Shown: positions 7,702 to 17,302 of the stretch, one piece after another
How the letters are laid out: every line of letters begins with the position of its first letter
How positions within the stretch are numbered: position 1 is the stretch's first letter
From: Thiothrix subterranea
GTDB lineage: Bacteria; Pseudomonadota; Gammaproteobacteria; Thiotrichales; Thiotrichaceae
Length of the DNA stretch: 64,000 nucleotides
NCBI RefSeq assembly: GCF_030930995.1
Contig: NZ_CP133217.1
Location: forward strand, 434,001 to 498,000
Direction: 5' to 3'
Notes under the pieces: generated by a model
Databases searched by the model: none
What the model was told of the DNA's origin: nothing
Seen by the model: the letters and a program-made list of their open reading frames with translations, nothing else
Program-made: the position numbers and the translations under genes

Positions 7702-10406
7702 CAGGAATCTCCTAAACGTTTACTCACCATCACGACACCATCGTCCATCCCATCCTGATGACGGGTGAACCCCAAACGCTGCATCAATTTCAGCATCCCG
7801 TGGTTATGCGGCAATACCTCGCCCTCAATGGTGCGCAAGCCTTTTGCCCGTGCCGCATCAATCAAGGTTTGCATCATCAAGCCACCCAAGCCCCGGTTCT
7901 GCCAGCCATCGGCAATCACCAGCGCAAATTCGCAGCTCATTTTATCGGGGTTAATCGCATACCGCGCCACCCCCATTTCCACTTCCTGCCCGTCTTGGCG
8001 GGTCAGTGCCAGAAACGCCATTTCACGGTCATAATCAATTTGCGTAAGACGCACCAGCATGTCGGGCGTGAGTTCGCGCAATGCCTGCATAAAGCGCATG
8101 TAGCGCGATTCTTTCGACAGATTACGCACGAATTCTTGCTCCATTTCCGCGTCTTCGGGGCGAATCGGGCGAATCACAATGTCCGTGCCATCCGGCAACT
8201 GCTGCCGCTTCACCAAATCATTCGGGTAGGGGTGAATCGCCATGTGATCATAGCGCCGCGCCGTGGTCGGCGGGTAGTTGATAATGAAACGCGCATCCAC
8301 CGCCATTACCCCATTAGCATCCGCCATCAGTGGATTGATGTCCATTTCCACTATTTCCGGTAATTCACACACCATTTCCGAGACGCGCTGCATCACTTTC
8401 CACAAGGAATCGAAATGAATCGGCGGCATATTGCGGAATTTACCCAGCAAACGCGCCACGCGGGTACGGCACACGGTTTTCTTAATCATGTAATCGTTCA
8501 AGGGTGGCAATGCCACGGCGCGGTCACGGTGAATTTCCACCGAAGTCCCGCCCATGCCGAAACTGATCACCGGGCCGAATACCGGGTCACGCACCACGCC
8601 GATCATCAGTTCACGCGATGAGTTGCTGTGATACATGCTTTCCACGGTCACGCCATCAATCCGCGCTTCTGGTAAATTGCGGCGGGTGGTTTCCAACAGC
8701 TCTTGGTAAACGCTGCGTACCGCGTGAGCGCTGGCAACGTTGAGGCGCACGCCATCCACATCCGACTTGTGGTGAATATCGGGGGAACTGATTTTCAGCA
8801 CCACCGGATAACCCAAGGATTCCGCCGCCACCAAAGCTTCCGCTGGACTGCGCACTAAAATGGTGGGTAACGCGGGAATACGAAACGCCGACAAAATCGC
8901 GCGGGATTCGGTGGTGGACAGCGCTCGCCGCCCTTCTGCCAACACGCTTTCGATGATTAATCGCGCCCCGTCCACGTCCGGTTCGGTTTTTTGCTCTTGC
9001 ACCGATGGCGGCACTTGCATCAGCAACTTCTGATTACTGCGGTATTGGGTGAGGTAAGCAAACGCCTCCACCGCTGCTTCCGGGGTACGGAAATGCGGCA
9101 CACCAGCTTCTGCCAATAGCTTGCGCCCTGCTGCCACTTGTTGCTCACCCATCCAACAGGTGAGAATCGGCTTGCAATGCTTGCCTTTTTTGCTAGTGTC
9201 ACAAATGTTGATCACCGTGGCGGCGACTCCGGCGGGGTCTGTCATGGCTTGCGGAGTCAACATCACCAGAATACCGTCGAGATTGTCATCCTGCATACAG
9301 ATTTTCAGCGCCGCCGCGTAACGTTCCGGGTCAGCATCACCGAGAATATCCACCGGATTGCCGTGCGACCACGTGAATGGCAATACTTTATTCAATTCTG
9401 CCAAAGTAGTGGGGGAAACCTCTGCCATGCGCAAGCCCATTTCCACCGCCCGATCCGTTGCCATCACACCGGGGCCGCCGCCATTGGTGATAATCAGCAA
9501 GCGGTCTTGCTGCACCCGAATGCCGGAAGAGAGGATTTGTGCCGCCGAAAACAATTGCGCAATGGTATTAGCGCGTACCACACCGGCACGTTCCAGCGCA
9601 GCATCAAAGGCATCATCGCCGCCTACAATTGCGCCCGTGTGCGACATGACCGCGCGCGAACCTTCTTCATAGCGCCCCGCTTTCAACACAATCACCGGCT
9701 TCATGCGCGAAGCGGTGCGCAAGCCGCTCATGAAACCGCGTGCATCGTGAATCCCTTCCACATACAACAAAATGCTGTCAGTTTTGGGATCAAGCGCCAG
9801 ATAATCGAGCGTATCGCCGAAATCCACATCCGCCGTATCGCCCAAGGTAATCACGGTGGAAAAGCCAATACCTTGCGTGGCGGCCCAATCCAAAATCGCG
9901 GTACACATTGCGCCGGATTGCGACACCAACGCCAGATTACCGGCTTGCGCCTGATTACGGCTAAACGTGGCATTCAAACCGACGGAGGGGCGCATAATCC
10001 CCAAACAATTCGGGCCAATGATGTGCATCGCGTATTGGCGGGCAATATCGGTAATGTCTTTTTGCAAACGCTGCCCGCGATTGCCCGCTTCAGCAAAGCC
10101 AGCGGACAGTACCACCACACCTTTCACCCCGTGTTCACCGCATTGGCGAATAATACTAGGGACAGTCGCAGCAGGCGTTGCCACTACTGCTAGGTCAACT
10201 GGCTTGTTCAACGCCACTAAAGTCGGATAAGCTGCTTGACCTTGAATCTCAGTATGCTTGGGGTTGATGGGGTACAACGCCCCTTTGAAGCCAGCGGACA
10301 ATAAGTTTTGGAACACCACAGTGCCCACGGCTTTTTCCCGCTCACTCGCACCGAATACCGCGACGCTTTGCGGGGCAAATAATTGATTTAAGTAATGGTG
10401 GCTCAT
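7695..10406 (-). CDS. Pat-type protein lysine acetyltransferase (NDP-forming acyl-CoA synthetase-like plus GNAT)
   Basis: A 903-residue protein. I chose the ATG at 10406 because AGAGG precedes it, it begins with the family's CoA-binding start (MSHHYLNQLFAPQSVAVFGA), and a longer reading would run into the divergent gene. Domain order: CoA-binding Rossmann domain (1-140), succinyl-CoA ligase-like domain (150-450), ATP-grasp domain (about 500-720), GNAT acetyltransferase (about 740-900, with NRGLGGLMMQTLI as the acetyl-CoA site). Such proteins (YfiQ/Pat) acetylate lysines, for example in acetyl-CoA synthetase. SHTGAIVGG retains a His where acyl-CoA synthetases carry the phosphohistidine. It stands back to back with a deacetylase-family gene. 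Confidence 0.88.
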   Translation of the reverse strand: MSHHYLNQLFAPQSVAVFGASEREKAVGTVVFQNLLSAGFKGALYPINPKHTEIQGQAAYPTLVALNKPVDLAVVATPAATVPSIIRQCGEHGVKGVVVLSAGFAEAGNRGQRLQKDITDIARQYAMHIIGPNCLGIMRPSVGLNATFSRNQAQAGNLALVSQSGAMCTAILDWAATQGIGFSTVITLGDTADVDFGDTLDYLALDPKTDSILLYVEGIHDARGFMSGLRTASRMKPVIVLKAGRYEEGSRAVMSHTGAIVGGDDAFDAALERAGVVRANTIAQLFSAAQILSSGIRVQQDRLLIITNGGGPGVMATDRAVEMGLRMAEVSPTTLAELNKVLPFTWSHGNPVDILGDADPERYAAALKICMQDDNLDGILVMLTPQAMTDPAGVAATVINICDTSKKGKHCKPILTCWMGEQQVAAGRKLLAEAGVPHFRTPEAAVEAFAYLTQYRSNQKLLMQVPPSVQEQKTEPDVDGARLIIESVLAEGRRALSTTESRAILSAFRIPALPTILVRSPAEALVAAESLGYPVVLKISSPDIHHKSDVDGVRLNVASAHAVRSVYQELLETTRRNLPEARIDGVTVESMYHSNSSRELMIGVVRDPVFGPVISFGMGGTSVEIHRDRAVALPPLNDYMIKKTVCRTRVARLLGKFRNMPPIHFDSLWKVMQRVSEMVCELPEIVEMDINPLMADANGVMAVDARFIINYPPTTARRYDHMAIHPYPNDLVKRQQLPDGTDIVIRPIRPEDAEMEQEFVRNLSKESRYMRFMQALRELTPDMLVRLTQIDYDREMAFLALTRQDGQEVEMGVARYAINPDKMSCEFALVIADGWQNRGLGGLMMQTLIDAARAKGLRTIEGEVLPHNHGMLKLMQRLGFTRHQDGMDDGVVMVSKRLGDSCC

Positions 10407-10499
10407 GGCCAAAACCTCTATGATGAACAGTTGCAAAAGCACGAAAACCGGCTTTTGTTGCATTGCAACATATCTTACTCTGATTTGTGTGAAAAGAAT

Positions 10500-11429
10500 A
10501 TGACCGTCGCTGTAATTACCCATTCCCATTGCCATTTGCACGATAATGGCTCACCTCACCATCCCGAATGTGCGGAACGTCTGGATGCCATTAACAACCG
10601 CATGATTATGTCGGGTGTGGACTGGATTTCACGCCATTACGATTCACATTGTGCCGAGCGCGAACACCTGTTGCGGGTGCATGATGCGGAATACGTGGAG
10701 CGCGTGTTTGCTACCGCGCCTGCCACAGGGCATACCATGTTGGATGGCGATACAGGCATGAATCCGCATTCGCTGGATGCTGCTTTGCACGCAGCGGGTG
10801 CTGCGGTCATGGCGGTCGATTTGGTAATGGCAGGCTCGCACAAACACACGTTTTGCGCGATTCGCCCGCCCGGTCATCATGCTGGGCGCAACCGTGCGGC
10901 AGGCTTTTGCATTTTCAACAATGTCGCGGTTGGCGCTGCTCATGCCATTGAGGTGTATGGCATTGAACGGGTGGCGATTATTGATTTCGACGTACACCAC
11001 GGTGACGGCACGGAAGAAATTTTCAGCGGCAATGACAAGGTAATGTTTTTTTCATCTTTCCAGCATCCGTTCTACCCGTTTAGCGGCGCGGATACTGATG
11101 TTCCCAATATTCGCAACCTGCCGCTGCCTGCCGGAACGGGGGGGGCTGCGTGGCGTGAAGCGGTGGAAGCCAGTTGGCTGCCCGCTTTGCGTGAGTTTAA
11201 GCCAGAATTGGTGATGATTTCAGCCGGGTTTGATTCGCATCTGGAAGACGATATGGGCGGCTTTAATCTGGTGGAACGCGATTATATTTGGATCACCAAA
11301 GAGTTGTGCCAGATTGCCAAGGAATTTGCCGCAGGGCGCGTGGTGTCATGCTTGGAAGGTGGCTATGAATTGTCACCGCTAGGGCGGGCGGTAACGGCGC
11401 ATATCAAAGAATTGGCAGAATTTCACTAA
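10500..11429 (+). CDS. Class II histone deacetylase-family amidohydrolase
   Basis: A 309-residue Zn-dependent deacetylase-fold protein (acetoin utilisation/acetylpolyamine amidohydrolase group). The active-site parts are present: RPPGHHAGR (His pair), DFDVHHGDGT (Zn ligands Asp and His), and SAGFDSHLEDDMGG (second Zn Asp). The ATG at 10500 begins MTVAVITHSHC in line with relatives; an upstream in-frame start at 10395 would overlap the divergent gene. It is divergent, with 93 bp between, from the Pat-type acetyltransferase, so one may write and the other erase the same acetyl marks. The natural substrate cannot be told from sequence. Confidence 0.9.
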   Translation: MTVAVITHSHCHLHDNGSPHHPECAERLDAINNRMIMSGVDWISRHYDSHCAEREHLLRVHDAEYVERVFATAPATGHTMLDGDTGMNPHSLDAALHAAGAAVMAVDLVMAGSHKHTFCAIRPPGHHAGRNRAAGFCIFNNVAVGAAHAIEVYGIERVAIIDFDVHHGDGTEEIFSGNDKVMFFSSFQHPFYPFSGADTDVPNIRNLPLPAGTGGAAWREAVEASWLPALREFKPELVMISAGFDSHLEDDMGGFNLVERDYIWITKELCQIAKEFAAGRVVSCLEGGYELSPLGRAVTAHIKELAEFH

Positions 11430-11522
11430 GCCAAGTACATGAGAATATGGGAATATAACGAATAATTGATATTTATCACGCTTTCACTATTTCATAGATT
11501 TATTTGATTTGCAAATCAATAA

Positions 11523-11550
11523 AAGCGCGTATCCCTATCAGGGTACACGC
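11523..11550. terminator. Possible stem-loop in the leader region of the qmo operon
   Basis: In the 253-bp AT-rich gap between the deacetylase and qmoA, AGCGCGTATCCCT and AGGGTACACGCT can pair with a small loop, broken by a mismatch. No T run follows, so it may be a weak terminator of the upstream gene or an mRNA leader structure. Apart from this and an AT-rich stretch (CATAAAATATAGTATG near 11563) that could hold the qmo promoter, I see nothing else in the gap. Confidence 0.3.
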
Positions 11551-11682
11551 TGGAATCAGGCGCATAAAATATAGTATGCTGCTTGCCACTTCAGGAGTGC
11601 ACCACCGTCCAATTCGTACACCTTGGGCTAAACAACGGTGCATCTCATAGGATTCCAAAATGTCTTTGACGGAGGAGCCTCA

Positions 11683-12963
11683 ATGACGGATGTCGTTGCA
11701 ACCAACCAGACCATTATCGTCGTCGGCGGCGGTATCAGTGGCATGACCACTGCACTCGAAGCAGCCGAAACGGGTAAGCAGGTCATTTTGCTAGAAAAAC
11801 GCCCTTACTTAGGGGGACGTGTTTCCCAGCTTTACAAATACTTCCCTAAAATGTGTCACCCGACCTGCGGTCAAGAAATCAATCAACGCCGCATCAAGAT
11901 GAACAAAAATCTCACGGTGATTACCCAAGCGGAAGTCTCTAACATCAGCGGTGAAAAGGGTGATTACACGGTTTCCGTGACCATTACCCCGCGTTACGTC
12001 AACAGCAATTGCACCGCGTGCGGCGACTGCGCCAAGGTCGCAACGACTGAATTTGACGACGAATTCAACTACAACATGGGCAAGCGCAAGAGCGTTTACC
12101 TGCCCAACGCGATGGCATTCCCGCAGCAATACGTGATTGACCAGCGCATCATTGGCACTGCCGAAGCCGACGCTGCCAAAGCGGCTTGCAAATACGGCGC
12201 AATCGAGCTGGATCAGCAAATCGAAACCCTCGACCTGAAAGCCGGTGCGGTGGTGTTTGCGACAGGTTGGAAACCTTACGACGCAAACAAGATTCAAGCT
12301 TACGGCTACGACCGTTTTGCTAACGTCATTACCAACGTCGAATTTGAACGCTTGATGGATCCACACGGCCCCACCAACGGCAAATTGCTGCGCCCTTCCG
12401 ACGGCAAAGAAGCGAAAAACATCGCCTTCATCCAGTGCGCGGGTTCGCGGGACAAAAACCATCTGGCACATTGCTCCCGCATTTGCTGCATGGCTTCCCT
12501 CAAGCAAACCAACTACGTGCAAGAAAAGTTTGGTGACGACGGCAAATCCACGATTTACTACATCGACATGCGGGCGATTGACCGTTTTGACGATTTCTAC
12601 CAAAACGTGCAGAACAACCCGAACGTCAGCTTCATCAAGTCCAAAGTGGCAAAGGTTGAAGAAGACAAAGCGACTGGCAACCCTGTGTTGCACGGCGTGG
12701 ATACTGAAGGTTACAAGCGTTACGCCAACCAGCACGATCTGGTGGTATTGGCAACGGGTATGGAACCGAGCGTGGATTTCAAAGGTTTCCCGATCAAGAT
12801 TCTGGTCAACGATGAAGGCTTCATCGAACATGACGACAGCAACGGCGGCATCTTTGCGGCTGGGGTTGCCTCCGACGCGCTGGACGTAAACCGCGCAGTG
12901 CAACACGCTACGGCTGCGGCCTTGCGTGCGGTGCAAGTCGTCAATCAGGTAGCAGGAGCATAA
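11683..12963 (+). CDS. qmoA: QmoA, HdrA-like FAD subunit of the quinone-interacting oxidoreductase
   Basis: A 426-residue flavoprotein. The ATG at 11683 follows a strong GGAGGAG and leads into the FAD-binding TIIVVGGGISGMTTAL at residues 10-25. KRPYLGGRVSQ, CHPTCGQEINQRR and a C-x2-C-x2-C set (NCTACGDC) are typical of HdrA/QmoA. QmoA and QmoB exchange electrons with APS reductase; here the reaction would run in the oxidative direction, passing electrons from sulfite oxidation toward quinone. It is the first gene of a tight four-gene operon, 1 nt from qmoB. The apr genes lie 6 kb away. Confidence 0.9.
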   Translation: MTDVVATNQTIIVVGGGISGMTTALEAAETGKQVILLEKRPYLGGRVSQLYKYFPKMCHPTCGQEINQRRIKMNKNLTVITQAEVSNISGEKGDYTVSVTITPRYVNSNCTACGDCAKVATTEFDDEFNYNMGKRKSVYLPNAMAFPQQYVIDQRIIGTAEADAAKAACKYGAIELDQQIETLDLKAGAVVFATGWKPYDANKIQAYGYDRFANVITNVEFERLMDPHGPTNGKLLRPSDGKEAKNIAFIQCAGSRDKNHLAHCSRICCMASLKQTNYVQEKFGDDGKSTIYYIDMRAIDRFDDFYQNVQNNPNVSFIKSKVAKVEEDKATGNPVLHGVDTEGYKRYANQHDLVVLATGMEPSVDFKGFPIKILVNDEGFIEHDDSNGGIFAAGVASDALDVNRAVQHATAAALRAVQVVNQVAGA

Positions 12964-12964
12964 G

Positions 12965-15181
12965 ATGAAAATTGGTGGTTATCTGTGTACGGGTTGCGGT
13001 ATTGGCGACCGTCTTGACACTAAATCCCTCGAATCAGTAGCCGTGCGCGAAGGTCGGATTGGCTTCTGCAAAACCCACGACTTCCTGTGCAGTCAGGCAG
13101 GCGTGGACATGATCAAAGCCGACATGGCGTTAGAAGGCGACGACCAAGTGACCAAAGCGGTCATTATGGCGTGTTCGCGCCGTGCCAAAACCGAAAGCTT
13201 CAACTTCGGTGCAGTGCCGGTTTCCCGTGTGAATTTACGTGAAGGTGTCATCTGGATTCGTCCCGAAGGCAGCGAACACGACGAAACCACGCAGGAAATG
13301 GCAGCCGACTACATCCGCATGGGTTGCGCCGAAGTCAAAGCGATGCAACAAGCCGATGCCAGTGGTGAACAAGGCAAAAACAACCACATTATGGTGGTCG
13401 GCGGCGGTATTACCGGCATGACGGCGGCACTCGAAGCCTCTAAAGCCGGTTACTACGCCAGCATTATCGAAAAGTCCGACCGTTTGGGCGGTGTCATGGG
13501 GCAACTCAAGCAACGCCAGCCGGAACATTCCCCGTTCCAAAACCCGCAAGATACCGGCGTTGCAGCCTTGATCGCTGCGGTGGAAGCGGATGACAAAATC
13601 ACCGTTTACCTGAATTCCAGCATCGCCAAAACCGCTGGTGCACCGGGTCGTTTCGAGGTGGATATTGCCTCTACCGTAGGCGCAGGTACGCACGCTGAGT
13701 TTGGCGCGATTGTGCAAGCCACTGGCTTCACCCCTTACGATGCCAATAACCTGCCAGAATTCAGCTACGGCAAATCGCCGAACGTTGTCACTCAACTGGA
13801 ACTGGAAGCACTGGCTCGCGCCGCAGGCGATGGCCCAATCAAACGTGCTGACGGTAAAGTGGTCGAGAACGTGGTATTCGTGCAATGCGCGGGTCAACGC
13901 AGTACCAAGGAAGGGCATTTGTCCTACTGTTCGGGTCATTGCTGCGCTACCAGCATCAAGCAGGCGATGTATTTCAAAGACACTAACCCTGACATTGAAA
14001 CCACCGTGTTGTTTGACGACATCCGTACACCGGGTGCAGGCGGCGAAAACTTCTACCGCAGTGCGCAAGACAAGTTTGTGACCTTCCGTAAAGGTAAAGT
14101 CTCCACAGTCGACGTTAAGGGCAATGAGCTGCAAGTCAATTTCAAAGACTTGATCCTTGACGAAGACGCGCACATGGGTGCTGATCTGGTGGTATTGGCG
14201 ACGGGCATGTTACCCAACTCCGGTACTGACATCGACACCATGAAGGACAAGGACGAAAGCGGCGAAGTGAAAGTCTCCGTCCAATCCATCCTCAACCTGA
14301 ACTACCGCCAAGGCCCGGATATGCCGCAATTGGTGAATGGTTTCACCGATTCGCATTTCATCTGCTTCCCGTATGAAACCCGCCGCACGGGTATCTACAG
14401 TGCAGGCCCGGTACGCCGCCCGATGGATGCCGCGCAAGCGCAAACCGACGCGATGGGCGCGGTGATGAAAGCGATTCAGGCGATTGAAAACTCTGCGATT
14501 GGTCGCGCTGCACACCCACGTTCCGGTGACTTGAGCTTCCCGTCATTCCGCAAAGAAGGCTGTACCCAGTGCAAACGCTGCACCGTGGAATGCCCGTTCG
14601 GTGCGATTGACGAAGACGAAAAAGGCTACCCGAAATACAACGAAGCGCGTTGCCGCCGTTGCGGGACGTGCATGGGTGCTTGCCCGGTACAGGTTATTTC
14701 CTTCAAGAACTACTCCATTGAAACCGTCGGGGCGCAATTGAAAGCCGTCGATGTGCCGGATGAGTTCCAAGAAAAGCCGCGTATTTTAGTACTGGCGTGT
14801 GAAAATGATGCCTACCCTGCGCTCGACATGGCTGCGATGAAACGTAACGAATCCAGCGCGTTTATCCGCGTGATTCCAGTACGTTGCCTCGGCTCTACCA
14901 ACACCATCTGGATCAAGGATGCGTTGGGTAGCGGTTACGACGGCGTAGTCATGATGGGCTGCAAAAAAGGCGCAGATTATCAGTGCCATTTTGTCAAAGG
15001 CTCGGAAATGGCGCATGTTAGGATGGCGAAAATCGGCGACACCCTGTCGACCATGAACCTCGAATCCGAACGGGTGGCGGTACATGAAGTGGCAATTACC
15101 GACATTGACCGCGCACCGAAGCTGCTGGATGAGATGGTTGAAGTGATTAACCGTGTCGGCCTCAGCCCGTTCAAGTTCTAA
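12965..15181 (+). CDS. qmoB: QmoB, HdrA-like flavoprotein with ferredoxin and MvhD-like domains
   Basis: A 738-residue protein. It starts with CTGCGIGDRLD, has a central FAD Rossmann motif (HIMVVGGGITGMTAAL near residue 140), a second HdrA-type cysteine cluster (CSGHCCATS), two 4Fe-4S motifs near 535-575 (CTQCKRCTVECPFGAID and CRRCGTCMGACPVQV), and a C-terminal MvhD-like domain (VLACENDAYPALDM, later MMGCKKGADYQC). This architecture is that of QmoB. It forms the electron-transfer core with QmoA. The gene starts 1 nt after qmoA and is followed after 13 nt by hdrC. Confidence 0.9.
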   Translation: MKIGGYLCTGCGIGDRLDTKSLESVAVREGRIGFCKTHDFLCSQAGVDMIKADMALEGDDQVTKAVIMACSRRAKTESFNFGAVPVSRVNLREGVIWIRPEGSEHDETTQEMAADYIRMGCAEVKAMQQADASGEQGKNNHIMVVGGGITGMTAALEASKAGYYASIIEKSDRLGGVMGQLKQRQPEHSPFQNPQDTGVAALIAAVEADDKITVYLNSSIAKTAGAPGRFEVDIASTVGAGTHAEFGAIVQATGFTPYDANNLPEFSYGKSPNVVTQLELEALARAAGDGPIKRADGKVVENVVFVQCAGQRSTKEGHLSYCSGHCCATSIKQAMYFKDTNPDIETTVLFDDIRTPGAGGENFYRSAQDKFVTFRKGKVSTVDVKGNELQVNFKDLILDEDAHMGADLVVLATGMLPNSGTDIDTMKDKDESGEVKVSVQSILNLNYRQGPDMPQLVNGFTDSHFICFPYETRRTGIYSAGPVRRPMDAAQAQTDAMGAVMKAIQAIENSAIGRAAHPRSGDLSFPSFRKEGCTQCKRCTVECPFGAIDEDEKGYPKYNEARCRRCGTCMGACPVQVISFKNYSIETVGAQLKAVDVPDEFQEKPRILVLACENDAYPALDMAAMKRNESSAFIRVIPVRCLGSTNTIWIKDALGSGYDGVVMMGCKKGADYQCHFVKGSEMAHVRMAKIGDTLSTMNLESERVAVHEVAITDIDRAPKLLDEMVEVINRVGLSPFKF

Positions 15182-15194
15182 GGAGGATGCTGGA

Positions 15195-15830
15195 ATGACT
15201 ACTGCTGTCAATCAAGCGATGGTTGAAAAATACAAAGGCAACTTCCTCAAAGAAGTGACGGATAACGTCGAGGAAGGCAACTGGGTCAAAATGTGTATGC
15301 AATGTGGCGTGTGTTCCGGTTCGTGCCCGCTGGGGCCGCACTGGGATCACCCGCCGCAAGAATTATTCATGATGATCCGCGCCAACAAACGTGACGAAGT
15401 ACTGTCGTCCACCTCGATGTGGATGTGTACCTCATGCTACAACTGCGTGGCACGTTGCCCGCGTGGTCTGCCGATTACGCACATCATGCACGGCTTGGCG
15501 CACTACGGTAAGCGCATGGGCATGAAACCCAAGAACCAGCCGACCGAAAAATTCGGGCAAATGTTCTGGGATAACCTGATCAAGAAAGGCCGTGTCAACG
15601 AGCTGAAACTGGGTCTGGGCTTGTACTTCAAAGACGGTTTCGCGGAAGGCGTGAAAGTGTCGATGGGCAAGCAAAAGCTAGGGTTAAACATGATGAAAGC
15701 CAAGCGTATGTCACCGATGGAAATGCTCGGTGGTCATGGCGTTAAGGATCTTTCTGGCTTCCACGCCATGCTGAAAAAAGCCGAAGAGCTGGAAGCAGCA
15801 CGTGTCGGCACCAACACTGACGCGAAATGA
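15195..15830 (+). CDS. hdrC: HdrC-like 4Fe-4S ferredoxin subunit
   Basis: A 211-residue protein starting at the ATG after AGGAGGATG. Two complete 4Fe-4S binding motifs are visible: CMQCGVCSGSCPLG and CTSCYNCVARCPRG. The C-terminal half is basic and helical with no clear membrane helices. In heterodisulfide reductases HdrC carries electrons to HdrB. Here it replaces the iron-sulfur part of QmoC; the cytochrome b-like membrane part of QmoC is not fused and is not found next door. It lies between qmoB and hdrB with short gaps, so it belongs to the same complex. Confidence 0.88.
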   Translation: MTTAVNQAMVEKYKGNFLKEVTDNVEEGNWVKMCMQCGVCSGSCPLGPHWDHPPQELFMMIRANKRDEVLSSTSMWMCTSCYNCVARCPRGLPITHIMHGLAHYGKRMGMKPKNQPTEKFGQMFWDNLIKKGRVNELKLGLGLYFKDGFAEGVKVSMGKQKLGLNMMKAKRMSPMEMLGGHGVKDLSGFHAMLKKAEELEAARVGTNTDAK

Positions 15831-15846
15831 GGAGGATGAGGTAACA

Positions 15847-16746
15847 ATGGCAAAGCATGAATATTCTTACTACCCCGGCTGTTCTTCCCAGAAGGGAGCA
15901 TCGTCTTCCAACTTGGAAAAGTCGGTGGAAACCCTGTGCGAAGAGCTGGACATCAAGCTGAATCCAATCCCGGATTGGAACTGCTGCGGCGCATCCATCG
16001 GCTATGCGGGCGGTGGCGAACTGCCGCGCATGACGCTTTCCGCACGTAATTTGGCGTTGTCCGAAAAGCATCACCCGGATCAGGACGTGGTAGCCACTTG
16101 CGCCGCTTGCTGGTTAAATACCCGCGAAGTGCAGGAACGCTTGAACCACAACCCTGCGCTGAAAGCCGAAACCAATATTGCACTGCAATCGGTCAAGCTG
16201 GAATACAAGGGCAACAAAAAAGTCCGCCACATGGTGGAAGTGTTGATCGAAGACATTGGCTATGACGTGCTGGGTTCTAAGGTTAAAAAGCCGCTGGAAG
16301 GTCTGAAAATCGCCGGTTACGTCGGTTGCCAAACCAACCGCCCGTTCGGGATTGACGGCGAATCGTTCGAGAACCCAATGTATCTGGATAAGATGGTCGA
16401 AACCCTCGGCGCAGAAGCCCTCACCAAGTACGACAAAAAAGTCGCTTGCTGTAGCGGTGCGCTGATGTTCTCCGAACCCGAAAAAGGTCAGGCATTGGTC
16501 AAAGACATCATCGAATCCGCTTACGACAGCGGTGCGAACATGATCGTCACCCCTTGCCCACTGTGCCAAGCCAACGTTGAAATCTACCAAGATGACATCA
16601 ATGCGCGTTACAAGACCAAGTTCGATATGCCGGTCATGTACTACAGCCAGTTGATGGACGTAGCGTTTGGGCGTTCCGCACTGGATGCGGCGTTGAATGG
16701 CAATATCATCCAGTCCAAGCGACTGCGTGAAATTGCTGACAAATAA
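15847..16746 (+). CDS. hdrB: HdrB-like subunit with two CCG domains
   Basis: A 299-residue protein with both cysteine-rich CCG domains: YYPGCSSQKG, NCCGAS and CAACW in the first, GCQTNRP, CCSGAL and TPCPLC in the second. In HdrB these hold noncubane iron-sulfur clusters. With HdrC it completes a QmoAB-HdrCB complex as described for Gram-positive sulfate reducers and some sulfur oxidisers. Its electron partner (quinone or a soluble thiol/disulfide) cannot be told from sequence. Start chosen at the ATG after GAGGATGAGG. It is the last gene before the terminator at 16779. Confidence 0.9.
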   Translation: MAKHEYSYYPGCSSQKGASSSNLEKSVETLCEELDIKLNPIPDWNCCGASIGYAGGGELPRMTLSARNLALSEKHHPDQDVVATCAACWLNTREVQERLNHNPALKAETNIALQSVKLEYKGNKKVRHMVEVLIEDIGYDVLGSKVKKPLEGLKIAGYVGCQTNRPFGIDGESFENPMYLDKMVETLGAEALTKYDKKVACCSGALMFSEPEKGQALVKDIIESAYDSGANMIVTPCPLCQANVEIYQDDINARYKTKFDMPVMYYSQLMDVAFGRSALDAALNGNIIQSKRLREIADK

Positions 16747-16778
16747 GCGCTAACTAACCGTTTATCGCACGTTTAGGG

Positions 16779-16805
16779 AAAAGGGGGCATAATGCCCCTT
16801 TTTTC
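16779..16805 (+). terminator. Rho-independent terminator after hdrB
   Basis: AAAAGGGGGCAT pairs with ATGCCCCTTTTTT to give a GC-rich hairpin with a short loop and a run of six T. It ends 32 nt after the hdrB stop and so closes the qmoAB-hdrCB operon. Confidence 0.85.
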
Positions 16806-16825
16806 TTGCCAAGGAATTGATAAAC

Positions 16826-17302
16826 ATGAAAACAACCACATTATTAGCACTGGCTGTGGCACTCTCCGGCAGCGTTTTTATGAGCGCGTGTTCAGATAAA
16901 ACCGCCACGACGAGTACCACTGGCACTTCTTCCCCACAAGCAACGGATATTAAAATGGTCGATTTAGTTAAAACGGATGTAAAAGTAGGCGACGGCACGG
17001 AAGCGACCGCTGGCAAGATGGTTTCTGTGCATTACACAGGCTGGTTGTATGACGAAAAAGCCGCCGACAAGCACGGCACGAAATTCGATAGCTCCCGTGA
17101 TCGCGGTCAGCCTTTTGAATTCCCACTCGGCGGTGGGCGTGTTATCAAAGGCTGGGATGACGGCGTACAAGGCATGAAAATCGGCGGGCAACGCACTTTA
17201 GTCATTCCTGCGGAAATGGGCTACGGTGCGCGTGGCGCGGGCGGCGTGATTCCACCTAACGCCACCCTGATCTTTGACGTTGAGCTGCTCGGCGTTAACT
17301 AA
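16826..17302 (+). CDS. Lipoprotein FKBP-type peptidyl-prolyl isomerase
   Basis: A 158-residue protein. The ATG at 16826 follows AAGGA; the signal peptide ends in a lipobox (FMSAC) and so predicts a lipid-anchored periplasmic protein. The C-terminal 105 residues are a complete FKBP domain: [72 protein letters not shown]. It would speed proline isomerisation during folding of envelope proteins. Its stop overlaps the stop region of the converging phosphoesterase gene by 4 nt. Confidence 0.93.
   Translation: MKTTTLLALAVALSGSVFMSACSDKTATTSTTGTSSPQATDIKMVDLVKTDVKVGDGTEATAGKMVSVHYTGWLYDEKAADKHGTKFDSSRDRGQPFEFPLGGGRVIKGWDDGVQGMKIGGQRTLVIPAEMGYGARGAGGVIPPNATLIFDVELLGVN

Noticed and set aside
9138-10193. 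Long antisense frame opposite the Pat gene
   Set aside because: It mirrors codon bias of the real gene, has no recognisable domain and no ribosome-binding site. The same holds for the long antisense frames at 3115-3951, 11809-12936, 13235-14173, 23398-24186 and 36725-38095.
11453-11500. GGAATATAAC upstream of qmoA as an ECF promoter (similar words near 39870 and 59822)
   Set aside because: The T-rich end of the -35 box is missing and no CRTCA lies at the right distance.
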